This document shows, piece by piece, positions 30,481-43,008 of a stretch of 64,000 nucleotides of DNA. Origin of the DNA: Daphnia carinata (taxonomy: Eukaryota; Arthropoda; Branchiopoda; Diplostraca; Daphniidae); contig NC_081336.1 of NCBI RefSeq assembly GCF_022539665.2, forward strand, positions 2,232,001 through 2,296,000. Reading direction: 5' to 3'. Numbering within the stretch: position 1 is the first letter of the stretch; every line of letters begins with the position of its first letter. The notes under the pieces were generated by a model, which was not told the DNA's origin, did not search any database, and worked only from the letters and a program-made list of their open reading frames with translations. The position numbers were made by a program, and so were the translations under genes.

Positions 30481-32183
30481 ATGACAGTGGATGTACTAAG
30501 GTAAACATTAATTGTTCGTAAAAGTAAGGTGTTATTTAATACAATGTTTCGGAACAGTATTTACCTTCTAACCTGGAATGTGGTAACTGTGGAGCCACCT
30601 TCAAGTGATCAATTGCAGAGCATATTGGATTTCAGTGCTGATTTCATTGCTGTTGGATTGCAAGAAGTGAAATCCCAACCACAAAATATCATTTCGGATT
30701 CTTTATATGAAGACCCATGGACTAATGCCTTAAGGCAGGAGTTATTGTTACTTAATTCTTACGAGAGTATAATATCAAATTATAATTTTTTAGAGATGTT
30801 TTGGCAAAACATAATTATGTCAAAATCCATACTGTGAGGTTAGTTGGAATCCTGTTGTCACTTTTCTCAAAAAAGAAACACCTGACCTCTATTAAAGATG
30901 TGGAAACCTCATTCACCAGAACAGGACTAAATGGGCTCTGGGTACTTTAAAGCTAAAAATGAGTAATTAAGGAACTAATTTTTTTTTACCTGCAGGGTAA
31001 CAAAGGAGCGGTTTCCATTCGTTTCAATTTTAAGGGAAGTTCCATTTGCCTCGTCAACTGTCATCTTTCTCCCCATGACAAAAAGCTTGAAAGTCGTATA
31101 GCGGATTATTACTCCATAGTCAATTCACAAACATTCCATAAAGAAAAGATCAGCTCTATATTAGATCATGATTTAGTTTTTTGGTTTGGAGATCTCAATT
31201 TTCGACTTCATCCAGATTCATTTTCTACAAGTGAAATTGTTGATCTCGTTTCTCAAAACGATCTGAAACCCCTGCTAGAAAAGGATGAATTAAATGACAC
31301 GATTTCAAGTAATAAAGCTTTTGGTGGATTTTCGGAGTGCAAGATCACTTTCAAGCCTACGTATAAATTCGTACTCAACTCAGAGCAATACGATAAAAAG
31401 TAAGTGCAGTGTAAACGAAACAAGTGAAATGCAGACGATGTAATCTTTTAACTTCTATTTCCTAGGAGACGACCGGCTTGGACTGACCGTGTCATTTATC
31501 GTAGCTTTGAAAATGTGGAACAGAAACCACAAAAGAAAGATGTTGACGTAGTTCAGTGTAGAAAGTATCAAAGCCATAGTAACTTCACAATCAGTGATCA
31601 CAAACCTGTGTCTGCTCACCTTGATGTACAAGTAATATTAAATAATTATAGAATAAGATTACAAGAGTATGAAGACGACTTGGTTCTTTAGGTAAAAGGT
31701 GGTGTACTAGACGTTGTCACCTTCGATCCGATTAAGTCTTGGATTAGAGGAACAGTCGGTAAAATAACTATAACGCTACCAACTAGCATCGAACTATCTT
31801 CGTGGCATTGGATTGCAATATATCGGGTAACGCTTCCGAAAACTAATTTTTCATTAAACACAGTTTAATGAAGGGGAATTTTTTAGGAGCAATATTCAAG
31901 CCTGGGCGAGTACGTTTCTTACATGTGGATTACTCAGCAACCTCTACCCAGCCGACCAAGGACGTACGAAGTTAATGTTCCAGAAAATAGTATACGCATT
32001 CCCGGAAAGTACTTGGCTGCCTACATGAGTGACACGCACCCGTATCATGTTATGGGGATCAGTTCTGTTTTTGAGGTAACCCGCTTCTGGCCAGAAATAC
32101 GTTTTAGCGTTCCTCCATTTTCGGATTTCTTACGCTTAATCAAGCAAATTTGGGCAGACATGTTAAAATATTTCGTTAGGTAG
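30481..32183 (+). CDS. INPP5K: Inositol polyphosphate 5-phosphatase, INPP5K/SKIP-like
   Basis: Removes the 5-phosphate from phosphoinositides such as PI(4,5)P2; the family acts at the ER and cytosolic membrane faces. Exons 30481-30500, 30558-30746, 30794-30941, 30996-31399, 31466-31631, 31692-31826, 31887-32183; 1359 nt, 452 residues, near human INPP5K (448). Catalytic-domain landmarks in order: YLLTWNV, FIAVGLQEV (Mg-binding Glu), GLWGNKGAVSIRF, LVNCHLSPHD, DLVFWFGDLNFRL, FKPTYKF, KRRPAWTDRVIY, and SDHKPVSAHLDV. The last 140 residues (LSSWHWIAIYREQYSSLGEY, VSYMWI) fit the SKICH domain that follows the catalytic domain in INPP5K. Intron 2 was set to 30747-30793 (47 nt) because it alone restores the frame into DVLAKHNYVKIHTVRL; such a short intron is unusual. 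The end has a hydrophobic tail (FLRLIKQIWADMLKYF). Confidence 0.9.
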
Positions 32184-32567
32184 ATGGAACCGATTTGCAG
32201 TATAAAGAATTGTAACTATTTAAGGCAAGTTTCAGCTTAAAAGGACAACAAAAGGAAGCATGTCAGCAATTTAACCACTGGCAAATAAAAAAAGTTTAAA
32301 ATGGTTTTTCAATAAATAAATACGTCCTTGATGTTTTGAACCTTTTATCTGTTAGTCAAATTAACCAAACAATTTTTACTTATAGCGATGATCTATCGCG
32401 TCCGTCACTTATCGTGTTAATTGGAACACACGATGAGCGATCTTTCTGAAATTACGGCAATGTTAGTAATAGTAATTCTAAAAAAACAGTGGTGAATGAC
32501 GGGAGACCTAAAGTGACAATAAAATCACAAATTTTACAAACGATAAAGGATTGGCGTGTTATGATTA
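32184..32567. other. Convergent 3' region between INPP5K-like and Rabaptin genes
   Basis: Holds both 3' UTRs. AATAAATAAATA-type poly(A) signals lie near 32310-32320 on the plus strand. Nothing else seen. Confidence 0.5.
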
Positions 32568-35500
32568 TCAATTAGATGGCTGAGGCTCGGAACTAAAAAA
32601 TGGAGCACTCTCTTGTACCAAGAGGTAAAAGCATACATTGCAGACTCGAGACTGCCTTTTGTTGGGCCCGCTTGTAACGGTCTTGCGTAAGCAATCGCCA
32701 CAAAAGATCTGACAGCAGTGACGACAATGGTGCTAATAATAATATACAAAAATGCATTAGCTGTATCGCTATTCAATTGTTCTTTTCCCATGATGTACTC
32801 ACTTTGCGTTTGGCGACTCCGAATGTTTGGCGACACTCAGCACACTGATCGATATCCTCTTCATATTGCCACCGAAGTTCCTTTTCTGATTGGCGAATCT
32901 TTTCCAGTTGTACCTGAGGCGAATTCTTTTTGTAATTGCATCCAAACCGAAATGGGCACCATCTAGCGACCTGCAGTTGCTGTGATAACTGAACAAAGTC
33001 ACGCTGGACCGCTTCTGACGTTTCCAAGTCTGCTTGTAGGGAGGTGACGCGATTTCTTAATTGTTGAATTTCATTTTCCATTTTGGCCTACAAAAAAGAA
33101 TGTTAAAAAATTGTAAATCACAATACACCCGACTTGAAAATACCTTTGACGACACAGATTCGGAAGCACGGTTCTTTAGCTCAGCTAATTGCTCTTTGGC
33201 TTGTTGTAGGGCTACTTCCAATGAGGCTTTGCGACTACTCTCTTCATCGAGCTGCGTTTGAACGCTGCGCATGAGGCCTAGTTGTTCCCTTAGGTAATCG
33301 ATTTCCCCTGTAAGAGAGTTTTCCAGCGTCTCCTTTGATTGCTGCTCGCTAAGTAACTGGTTCTTTAGTACTAGAATCTCCATCTTCCATTTTCTCTCCA
33401 ATGCTTCTTTGGCTACCTTTGTAAACATTCCAAATTTGCGATAAAGGAAATAAAGCGAAAAAGATAAACTTGTTTCTTTTTATACCTTAGCTGCAATGAA
33501 ATCTTCTCTGAGATTCAGACAAACATACTGCAATTCTTGCAAATTGTCGGGTAGATTAATCATTTCATTCTGCAATTGTTCGGCATGAAGGCTATGCTTG
33601 CCTACAAGAAAATCGTTCTCTTCTTGCAACCTACAAACAACTAAATCTATAAAATCACTCAGTCTAAATTAATATATTGTATGTTTTTAAGACCTGACTA
33701 GTTCGGTATTGACCGACTGCCGGTCAAATTGAAGCTGCCGCAATGTTTCCTGGGCTTGATTGCGAAATTTGTTAAAAGCGGAAGTCACACTCTTCAACTG
33801 ACCTTGAAGATCCTCAATATTACCGAAAAGCGAGTCCACCTACACGTCAAGAAACGGGACATAAATACATTTTTTTGGAGATTCTTGAACGATTTCTAAC
33901 TTGTTTTTCGTAATCCTTTGCCATTTCAGTCCATTTATGTTCCATGTCTTTGATAAGCTCTGACAACATCTGCGATTCCTCCCGGGCTTTTATCAACTGC
34001 TTATCTACCTGTGCTTTTTCTTCTTGCAGCTGCTGTAAATCAGCTTCAAGCACTGTATATCGTATAACATTTTGATCATCATTTGCTTGAAGGAAGCTAC
34101 CCTCGCTTGAGGTCAAATTACTGTCGACGCTACAGGACGACATGTTCTCGATCTCTTCCTTTGTTGAATTTTTTATAGCGGTAGAAGCCACCTCTGGAAT
34201 CCCAAATGTTGAGGAATCAAGGACATAGGAGTCAACTGAAATTTCCTTAGAAGGTGACTGAGCTGACGATTTTCGTTTAAGAACGGGGGAAATCCGGCTG
34301 ATTAAAGGTCCAATTCTGTCCTTAATAGGGAAGCCTTTTGAGACGTCTTTGTTGCAATCCTAGGAAATATTGATTCATTCAGGGCGTGTTCTACAGCTTT
34401 ATACTACTAAGGTACCATCATGTTTTGAGATGTAGGATGCAAATTGTTTTTCTGCAATGAACGGCGCAACTCCCGATGATGGCGACGTTCCTGTTCAAGC
34501 AACTGACAAGTTTCTTGCATCTGAGACCTAAAATTTATTATTAGTAAAATAAGTAAAATTACTCTACTAAGCAAAATTTCTACTGTATAACCTCAAACGC
34601 TCACGCTCCTCCTGGAGAGTGGTTCGTTGGGCATTAAGAATCGCAAGAAATAAACCAAAGTCTCGTTGAGATAATTGATCCTGGGTGTGTAGTTCAGTTC
34701 GTGAGATCAAATCAGCTATGGCGGATTCCAACGATTCATCTTCTGCAATTTTATTGAGTAATTCGGAGCCACGAACCAATTCAGCCTATTAAAGAATTGC
34801 TAAACTGTTTATCGTAATAATTAAAAATTTTTATTTACTACCTGGTTGCTCTCATAAACCCTCAACTGCTCATCAGTGTATCTTAATTTATCTTTCAAAG
34901 CCTTGATTTCTTCTTCTAAAGGGAGAACCTGGTGCAAAACAGTTTAATTATTAGAAGTCAAATGTGCAGTTTCTTGTGGTATATACCAAAGATCTCAAGA
35001 CTTCTACATCTTCCTGAGCTCTTTTCATGCTCTGCTCTAGATAGTCATCTCCAGATGAGTCAGTTGATGAAGCAGTCACAAGGGGAACTTGGGGCGGTGT
35101 TTGTGATGTTAATATGTTAGGATTGGTTAAATTACCCACTTTACGAGCAAGTGTCTTTGTTACTGCCGAAAAGACATTGGGATTGTCTCTATCTGAAGAA
35201 GTACGTAATTCATGTATTTCTAGTTCTAAACGAGTGACTATATTTTTTAGTCTGCGGATTTCTCCTTCACTGTGTTCTTGGGTTTCACGAACAGCTTCTT
35301 CAATGTTTTCTAGACACAAAGAAAGTACAAACATTTAACTAAAAACCAACAGAACTGTAACATACCTTTCATCAATTGTTGTAATGTTGCTACCTCTTCC
35401 TGGCATTTTCTCCTTTCTGTTTCAATTGATTCTTCTAAGGAATAATTTGCAACAGCTGCAAGGCTTCTTGCCTCATCCAATTCAAACTGAAGACGTCGGA

Positions 35501-35615
35501 TTTCTTTCTCCTGATCCCCCGGTGTCTCTTTAACCACAGCAGCAACAGAATTAACCACGCTATCGGTAATATCAGGACATTTAGTCTGAGAAGTGTCAAA
35601 GGCGTTTTCAGCCAT
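32568..35615 (-). CDS. RABEP1: Rabaptin-like Rab effector with C-terminal FYVE finger
   Basis: Coiled-coil endosomal Rab effector. Exons 35366-35615, 34987-35309, 34842-34928, 34592-34785, 34416-34527, 33901-34359, 33694-33839, 33486-33630, 33144-33416, 32971-33087, 32803-32913, 32568-32732; 2382 nt, 793 residues. Almost the whole protein is heptad-rich coiled coil (for example EKEIRRLQFELDEARSLAAV, EEIKALKDKLRYTDEQLRVY). The C-terminus is a FYVE zinc finger: CAECRQTFGVAKRK, HHCRHCCQIFCGDC, RVCNVCFYLL, with eight metal-binding Cys/His. FYVE fingers bind PI3P on early endosomes. Vertebrate Rabaptin-5 lacks this finger, but uncharacterised bilaterian RABE proteins with a FYVE finger are a known class. 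The usual HCRxCG has Cys in place of Gly. The 57 nt intron 32914-32970 is in frame and stop-free, so retention would add 19 residues. Gene symbol is by similarity. Confidence 0.85.
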
Positions 35616-36007
35616 CCTACATCGATGCTCTCGATGGCAAAAAACCTCTTTGTGGATAAGTACGAAGGAAAAAAGATAAAACACTGCAACTCCAACCACT
35701 CTGAATCAGATCATGTTGACATGACGATGTCATTATCCACCTGGCGGGCTAACGACGAGTTTTGCCTAAATGTTACCTGCAGCTTGCATTTTAAGTTGCA
35801 ACACCTGTCAATTTTTGGTTTTGCTTTGAGCGGTTTTCGGCTACTGACATACAACGACCATAGTATATCAAAATATCGATTTTTTGTGGAAAAAAAAAGT
35901 TACAATCTGAAATGAAAGCAATTACATCCCTCAGCCAATCGATTGTATTAATGAAAAAAACAAAAAGTCTGTAAAGCCGATTACTCAGTATCAATGGCAA
36001 AGGAAAA
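35616..36007. other. Intergenic: Rabaptin promoter and eIF3c 3' flank
   Basis: Must contain the Rabaptin promoter on the left and the end of the eIF3c transcript on the right. A plus-strand frame at 35625-35915 overlaps the promoter and has no recognised product. Confidence 0.5.
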
Positions 36008-39000
36008 TTAATTGTTATGACGGTCTCGATTGTCTCGATGGCTATCTCGGTTATCCCGATTATCCCTATCTCCATCTCGACGTTGCCAATTGCCTCCGCC
36101 TTGTTGTCCTTGTCGATTGCCGTACTGCGGCCGGTCACCAAAACGAACTTGTTGATTTCCGCGAGAGAATCCAAATGGTCCTTATAAGGAAGCAAACGGA
36201 ATGTAAATACAGTGCAGAAATAAAATATGGAATTTAGGTATTACCTTGACGGATTTTTAGAATTCGCTCATTATTGTCAACCAGATTAGCTAATTTATCA
36301 GCAAGCTGGAGGGACATAGATTGCAAACGGGAAGGTTCAGTCCTATGCATAACCACACTTTGTGTGGGTTCATCCAACGAAGCCTACAGAATGGAATTAG
36401 GATTGAAAACATATGTTGATACAAACATATTTTTAACTAAACCTACCATTAGTTCCTCGTTCATCACCATTTTGGAAATGATGGAATGGACGGTGGGTTG
36501 TTCTAGCTCAAACATTTTTGAAAGCGTAGCCATAGATAGCGAATCGTACACGGACGAATGTGTGAAAAGGTAGGTTCGAAGAGACTCCTCTTGAATCTTA
36601 CGAACCAGCATCTTGCGCACTCGGTCAGCTTGGTAGAACAGATCCCAAACCTATGCGAAGAAGGCATCATTAAAATAACTTTATACTGATGCAAAATCGA
36701 AATTTCATACTTTAGCATTCATTTTTTCATTGATAATATAGTTGTGAGCCTGTCTCCATAGTCCATTGCGCATGGCTTTTGAAGCAGCAACTACGTGTTC
36801 TCTCATAGATTCGGGAGGTCCCGTCACCGCCTGGCGCTCACTAACTTTAAGCTGATGATGAAAACTTTTAGAAATCATTCTGCGACGGGCGTCAGATTCA
36901 TGAGCTAAAGAAAGTATTACGATAAAGAATGAAAACATACAGAAAATTTTGATTGATGAAAAACGTTTGGAGTATGATATACCAGCCATATACGGAATCT
37001 CGATCAGCATGGCAGAAACCAAATAAACGCACTCCAACAGTTCCAAGTTTATGTGCATATGGAAGGGCATTTGACGTTGTTTCTCAATCTTTTCCTGTTC
37101 TGAGGTTCGTTCATGCTGACGCTGTAGAAGAAGACCTTGGGCAAGAAGCTCCTTGGCACGGCCACTAGACTGGATGTCCAGCAACGCGTGATGGGCTTCC
37201 TTGATGTGGCCGTGGCGGAAAGCACACAGACCCAACTGAACCATCGTTCGATTGTAAAGAATCTGAGTTGAGGGATCCAGTAAATGAACCGTTTCCTAAA
37301 AGAAAACACGAATTGTTTAGCGGTGAAACAAAAACAAAATTTAAATATGAATACCTGAAGATGTGACATAAGCATTAAGTCACGCGCCTTATACCATTCA
37401 TCATGAAGGGCATAGTGGTAAATGTGACATAACATAGCTCTAGGTCGGATTCGTTCTTCTTTATCGTTAACATAGATATAGCGACATAGCCGGTCCATTA
37501 CCGCCAGAGTGGTATCTTTTTCTGCGCTCGATTCACCCTGCACGCAGAAGGAATAAATGCTATCAATAGGTAAAAGAATGATGTTTGAAAGAATGTGAGT
37601 TCCTTACGTTGCTTTGTTTGATCGTGTTGGGATCGAATTTGTAATACAGATGTTCAATTTTTCGCATGTAGAGTCGGCACAATTCCGACGCCAAGCTCTG
37701 TCGCTCAACGTAAGCCTGAAGACTGTCGATAATCTGCGAAACTCGGGTTTCGTCCTTGAGTCGCTCAACGTATTCATTACTGTGAGCGTCACACTCCTTT
37801 AGAATTTTAACAAATTCCTCATCCATCCGCTCAACAGTCGTTAGCATACATCCACGAATACGATAAAAGCGTCTCGTTGGGTCTTCCTCGGCTTCGAACT
37901 CTGCTTGATCCAGCTTTTCGTGGTCCTCCTAAATAAATAACCAGTATTATAACGGTACACACGCCGACTACGCCAATTAATACCGAAACGTGTTCTCCCA
38001 TGATGATGTCGGTACGCGAATTTAGAAGATCGAGAAGCTCAGCGATACACTGCAAGAGCTTCTCCCAATGCTCCGGTTTCATGGCGTCGCAGATCTTTGG
38101 GTTGTAGTCAAAAATGGCGGAAATGATCGTGAATTTTACTTTCACCGCAATGCCGATTCCAAGATTGTTGGCCTCTGATACTGTGTACAGCTCATGCAAC
38201 ATCTCTACTTGCTCACGACGATCAGTGCCTAAAAAAGATCTCAGGTTATTCAGGAAGGACATATTTTCCAATGAAAATATTGGACCTTACCTTTTTTGCC
38301 TCGAGCAGCCAGAATTTCGCTAAGTTTTTTAAGAACAACCGCAGTGTTGATATCTGCGTCTTTGGCGAACATTTTCGGCTTGGCTTGAGTAGCCTTGCCC
38401 TGTACTTGCCAAGCATCACCGCCCTCCATTTCCAATTCTTCTTCCTCCTCACGATCTTTGCGCCGTTGTGCCTTTTCCCTGTCCTTACGATCTTTCTTTT
38501 CCTTTTTTTTACGTTCGTCATCTTCACCACCAGCAACCTTCAAGAATTTTTCTTTCAGATTGGCGTATTTCCCGTCATCATCAGATGAAGAAGTTTCGTC
38601 CTCTCCGTCAGAATCCCAATACGAGTCGTCACTTTCGTCGCCATCGAGAACAGCTGGTTTAACCTAAAAGCAATCCAATATTCTGTTATTCTAATTTGCA
38701 TTAGTATTATTGTTAAAAGCTAAGACCTTAGGTAACGGTTTGGTACGGGTTTCTGACTCGGATTTACGGAAGGCAGCAGGTCCTTCAGCTTCACTTTCTT
38801 CATCAGATTCAGCTTCAGACTTTTCCTCAGCTTCTTCATCTTCTGATTCTTCATCGGGACTTTCTTTAAACTTGGCGACATCTGATTCGAAGTCTTTGAC
38901 GTACTTTCGCATTTTCTGACGCAACGTACTCAATGACTTTGAGTTGTTTTTTGAGAGGTTTTTCCGGCCATCTCTGTCTTCCCATAATTCATTTAGAAAT

Positions 39001-39405
39001 GTCTCCACTTCTACTAGGCATTGGACATAGAATCTAGGAGTGACACCTTTCTCTTCCTTGGCAATTACAGGTAATGCCTTTTGGTATGCCTTGGTTAGAT
39101 CTTCAAAAGAGGAGAGCATATTACTCAAATCCTTGATCTTCTTGTAGTTTTTAATGAGGCGAATTAAATCTTTCAGTTCTTCAAACCGTTTTTCTTTGGC
39201 AGAACGAACAATTCTTTTCTGCTCCTCCTCATCATCACTGAACTAAGAAGATTTCTCAATTTGAATCAACGGTACAAAGGAAGGATGAAATTAAAAGGAA
39301 ACTTACTGTATATGTTGGAACGGCTGTGGGGCGCTGTGGCACCTCCTCCTCACTAACATCACTCTCTGTATCCGAATCAGAGGCTGTACCGAAGAAACGA
39401 CTCAT
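36008..39405 (-). CDS. EIF3C: Eukaryotic translation initiation factor 3 subunit C
   Basis: Core PCI subunit of eIF3, which binds the 40S ribosome and recruits eIF1 and eIF5. Exons 39307-39405, 38727-39242, 38291-38663, 37984-38228, 37608-37928, 37355-37537, 36983-37295, 36711-36904, 36447-36650, 36245-36383, 36008-36180; 2760 nt, 919 residues, like human (913). Start [18 protein letters not shown] is the conserved eIF1-contacting N-terminus. Then [20 protein letters not shown], an acidic/KKDRKDRE charged region, the helical repeat core ([59 protein letters not shown]), the PCI winged helix ([20 protein letters not shown]), and an Arg/Asp/Asn-rich tail of near repeats ([13 protein letters not shown]). 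All ten introns are 50-80 nt. Confidence 0.96.
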
Positions 39406-40057
39406 GGTGTGGCGTGTTCAACCTAAAATTGAGAGCACATTGTTTTATATACCGCTTTAGCTTGAAAATCGCCCATATACCCGGTCGACCATTACAAGAG
39501 GTTAACGTTGTCATTTTTAAAAATAACCTTTTTCTAATGAATGATACGCAACGAACAGTAAACTCACCTATCTGAAGTGAAAAAATCTGCACAAACAATA
39601 TCCAATAATTGTTGAGAAATTGCACAGAACTTCGCAAGGCTGATGGAGACGAACGTGAAAACGCGGTGACGGCAACGGTATGAGCAGAACATTTGCTGAG
39701 GTGCCACACTTATTGAAATTTTTTAAAGCTAAATATAGAAAATAGAAAAGCTAAATGTCAGCCTTATTAATGGCCGAAATAGGTTAGAAAACTAAATGAG
39801 ATTTATTGAAAATCGATGAGAACTTGATAACTAAGTTGATGATTTATACTAACATAAGGAAATCTTCTATCGATTAATTAATCTAGCATGCGATATCTGA
39901 CGGTAAAATTTCGGATTAATCCGTCCTTGCCTAGGCTCAAGGGAAGCTCACTTGTAAACAAAAATATCGATTCTGCTACCTGTCTGAATGTGTGGCACCT
40001 CATGTCACTGTCCACGACTTTTGTGTTTTGTTGAAACAAATAATCTTCGTTTTATTA
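39406..40057. promoter_or_regulatory. Divergent region between eIF3c and the WWE gene
   Basis: The two genes start 652 bp apart facing outward, so both promoters lie here. A GT-AG pair in the eIF3c leader (acceptor just left of 39420 on the minus strand) hints at a spliced 5' UTR. No core-promoter motif was recognised with confidence. Confidence 0.5.
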
Positions 40058-41113
40058 ATGGCAGTGCATACACAGCAATATGTAGTGGTCTGGGAGTGTT
40101 CAAATCACCCAAATTCTTTGCATTGGAAAGCATATTCTCCAGTTGTTTCACAAATTCTGGAAAAAGCATTTCAGAATAAATTAACTCAAGTTTTACTTGG
40201 GGATGCGGACCCATCTCTCAGTAGATTCAGGTTAGATGAATGTTAAAAATATCTATTAGACAAGGTATTAATCACAAATTGGGTGTTTCCAGGGTCAGCC
40301 TAACATCCATGACTCAAATATGTGAAGTTAGAGAAGAAGCAAGTCCAGTAAGGAGAATGCTATATCCCAGGAGCTGTCCAGCTGGACAAGGAATAAGATG
40401 GGACTGGCTAGGAGACAGGTTCTCCGAGTGGAATGAATATAATATGGAGGCTCAAGTTGCCATTGAAACTGCATGGTCCTCAGTAACAATCTTTAAAAAA
40501 TAATATTGTTGTCAGGAAACAATTAATTGCTTGTTAATTAACTTCCAGGGGCTTCAGACCTTGGATCTATCAAAGACCTGTGGAGTGCCTTATATTATCA
40601 ATTATTGTAACTTAACCCAAGTAAGAAAGGATACTGGTTTTGTACGAAGCATAAGGAGAGTTCAACAGGCAACCTATCCTGCTGCCTTGAAACATGAAGT
40701 ACCTGTTGGTGAGGCTATAATTTTCTGTTAAGCATAATCCAAAGCAATGAGTAACATTACTCATTTTCTTAGAAACTGTTCAACTATCCCCAATGAAACT
40801 TGAACAAGATGTAAAAGGATTTGGAACCAGCGGAAAACCTAAATGGCTGTCTAATATGATCATGAGTGTAGTTAAATCTCCGGTTAAAGGAACGGGGGAT
40901 GTGAAGGCTTCGAAATTGGGGCGCAACAATATCGAACAAACTACCTGTGAAAGTCCGCAAGATAATAACACACAACGAGGACGTAAAGAATCCCGAATAG
41001 CTTTAAGAGTTGAAAGAAGAATGTCACGAAGTTCCAGTTTGGATACTGTCTCAACATGTCTAAGCCATGACTCGATCAAACCTCCATATAACAGATCTAC
41101 AAATGCATTTTGA
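40058..41113 (+). CDS. Deltex-like protein with tandem WWE domains and no RING
   Basis: Exons 40058-40230, 40293-40482, 40549-40708, 40773-41113; 864 nt, 287 residues. Two WWE domains in tandem: the first from [20 protein letters not shown] to about residue 75, the second from [17 protein letters not shown] through [19 protein letters not shown] and [12 protein letters not shown]. This arrangement, including the linker [17 protein letters not shown], is that of the Deltex N-terminus (human DTX1: FYDPSSAPGKGIVWEW), the part that binds Notch ankyrin repeats and poly-ADP-ribose-type ligands. The remaining 110 residues are basic and Ser-rich ([20 protein letters not shown]) and contain no RING or Deltex C-terminal domain, and none is found downstream before the next, convergent gene. 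It could therefore act as a binding-only Deltex, a regulator, or part of a split gene. An upstream GTG-initiated extension was not used. Confidence 0.82.
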
Positions 41114-41853
41114 TTTTATGTTGATTATTAATAGTTGTTTACTCGTCTTTTGTTATTGAACCAATGAACTAACCTACTACGGAAATAGTAAACGGGAATT
41201 TCTAAATAACTTATTCGTTTTGAACTAAAAAAAAAAACTATAATGAATTACTTGGCAAATGCCGACAATTTTGCTCGAGATAAAAATCACCGAAGTATGT
41301 ACTATGCTTTCAAAGCAACGATAGTCGTGTATGTTTCATCGAAACCTAACAGAATGAATGGTGGACAGCGGAACCTGGTCCCTAGATGAAACAAGTTCCT
41401 TTCCGTATTTTGGCTACAAAGTGATGGTACATGTAAAAGTAATGTAGAAGAAACTTATTAAATTAGGTAATAATACAAACGAGTCGTTTATACTTCATAG
41501 TAGGGATTAGCAATAAAGGGAAAAGGGTTTTAAGATTTGAAGACGCAATTTAGCTTGGAGTTGATTGGTCAATTCTGGTAACGAAAATTATAGTACGCAA
41601 TTCTATAAGAGGCAAAAGTTGCAGTGGTCGTCGGCTTTAGTAGAAGGACTACAATCAGCTGATGGCAAATTTGCAACTCAACGCAAGTACTAGAATCGTA
41701 ATTTCTGTAATAACTGTCAATTAACACTGTACAATTTACAAAGAAAAAAAAATAAATAAAAAAAGGTTTGAATCTACATCATACTCTTAAATGTGTAGCT
41801 AACAGAATCTAGTTGAATAAATTTATCTAATTTTGACCACACAGGATTGATTT
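41114..41853. other. Convergent 3' region between the WWE gene and SLC25A44
   Basis: AT-rich 3' UTR sequence of both genes with AATAAATAAA-like signal near 41750-41760. No additional frame or RNA gene recognised. Confidence 0.5.
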
Positions 41854-43008
41854 TCACCACCGGATTTGTTCCCTGTACTGCTCTTTAACGCTCCATCGCT
41901 TAACTGACTCGTAGCCCAGAATAATGGAAAAGCTGTAAAAAGTGGACATGATAATGCGAGCAGTCAAGCCTTTGGTGAACATGTAGAAACGCTCTTCTCG
42001 CCACAAGATCCGGAAGGTCTGTCCTATCGAATCCAGGCGTTGCACCTACATTGGCAGCCACGAAATTATGGAATAGTTTTTCATGCTTTAATTCATTAAT
42101 ATAGTTTACCTGTAACCTGGCTCGCACAATATCCAAAGGATTTATCAACGTCGTTGTAGTTAAGCCCCCAAGAATAGCAGATGTGCACTGGATTCCGAGG
42201 TGGGGAAACCACGAAGGGAACAGGTTGTTGAGATGATCTTATCAGGAAAAACAAAATAATTTTAGGGGTTTATCTGTTGTTCATTACGGGATGCTAACCT
42301 TGGTATAGATGATAGAAGGTCCACCAAAGTGCCGAACTGGGAACGTAAGTGAACAACGATGCTATATACCCACGGTAGAAGCCACGCAGACCATCAATAC
42401 GATAAATATCTTTGGTGATTGCAAGTGCAAGTTGCGTTTTACTTTTCCCTGCTCCATTTTGAAGACTCGGTTTGATATTTTGCGCTACACCGTCAACCTG
42501 ACGAAATTAGGACAAATATTTAAAAATACTATAAAATATTTTAATTTTAGATACTTACTTTTTGACCCACCATCATCAAATGCTGACTAATTACATCAAT
42601 TGGTACAATTATTGTCTGTCCAATAAGAGAAGCACAGCCCCCCGCTACAAGTGCCCTTATTCTTGAGTCAGTTACATTATTTGCTTGAAGCAAATGCCTG
42701 ACGTTTTCGTAAGTTAAAACATAGAAAGTACCCGAAACAATTGAAAACAAATTTACCCAGAACCCTTTGTACAGTCCTTTGAAACCTTCATACTTAACAA
42801 TTTTTCGAAAAGCATCCCAGGTACCCTTATAAACTTCATTCCCTTTCTGAATTTGTAATCTAGTTTTGACTAAGGTAAAGGGATAAAGGCTGGTTCTAAC
42901 CATACATGAACTAGTAATACTCAAGGGGATAAATTTCTTTTTATCTAACATTTCCCACTCAATTGTTCGAATATAAGATGTTTCTTCTATAGGATTCATT
43001 TTGAGCAA
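41854..43008 (-). CDS. SLC25A44: Mitochondrial carrier SLC25A44 (branched-chain amino acid carrier)
   Basis: Inner-membrane carrier; mammalian SLC25A44 imports branched-chain amino acids into mitochondria. Exons 42559-43008, 42299-42497, 42110-42237, 41854-42045; 969 nt, 322 residues from the first Met (319 from the second, in MLKMNPIEE). Conserved starts: [11 protein letters not shown], then the three carrier repeats with signatures [27 protein letters not shown] and [13 protein letters not shown] (PxDxxRxR-type), plus [20 protein letters not shown] and the end [20 protein letters not shown]. The match to human SLC25A44 runs through all exons. It diverges from YTHDC1 across a 743 bp spacer. 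Confidence 0.93.

Noticed and set aside
30840-30840. Treating the 5-phosphatase as a pseudogene because its frame breaks near the stop at 30836-30838
   Set aside because: A 47-nt intron at 30747-30793 restores frame into conserved sequence, and all downstream exons are intact.
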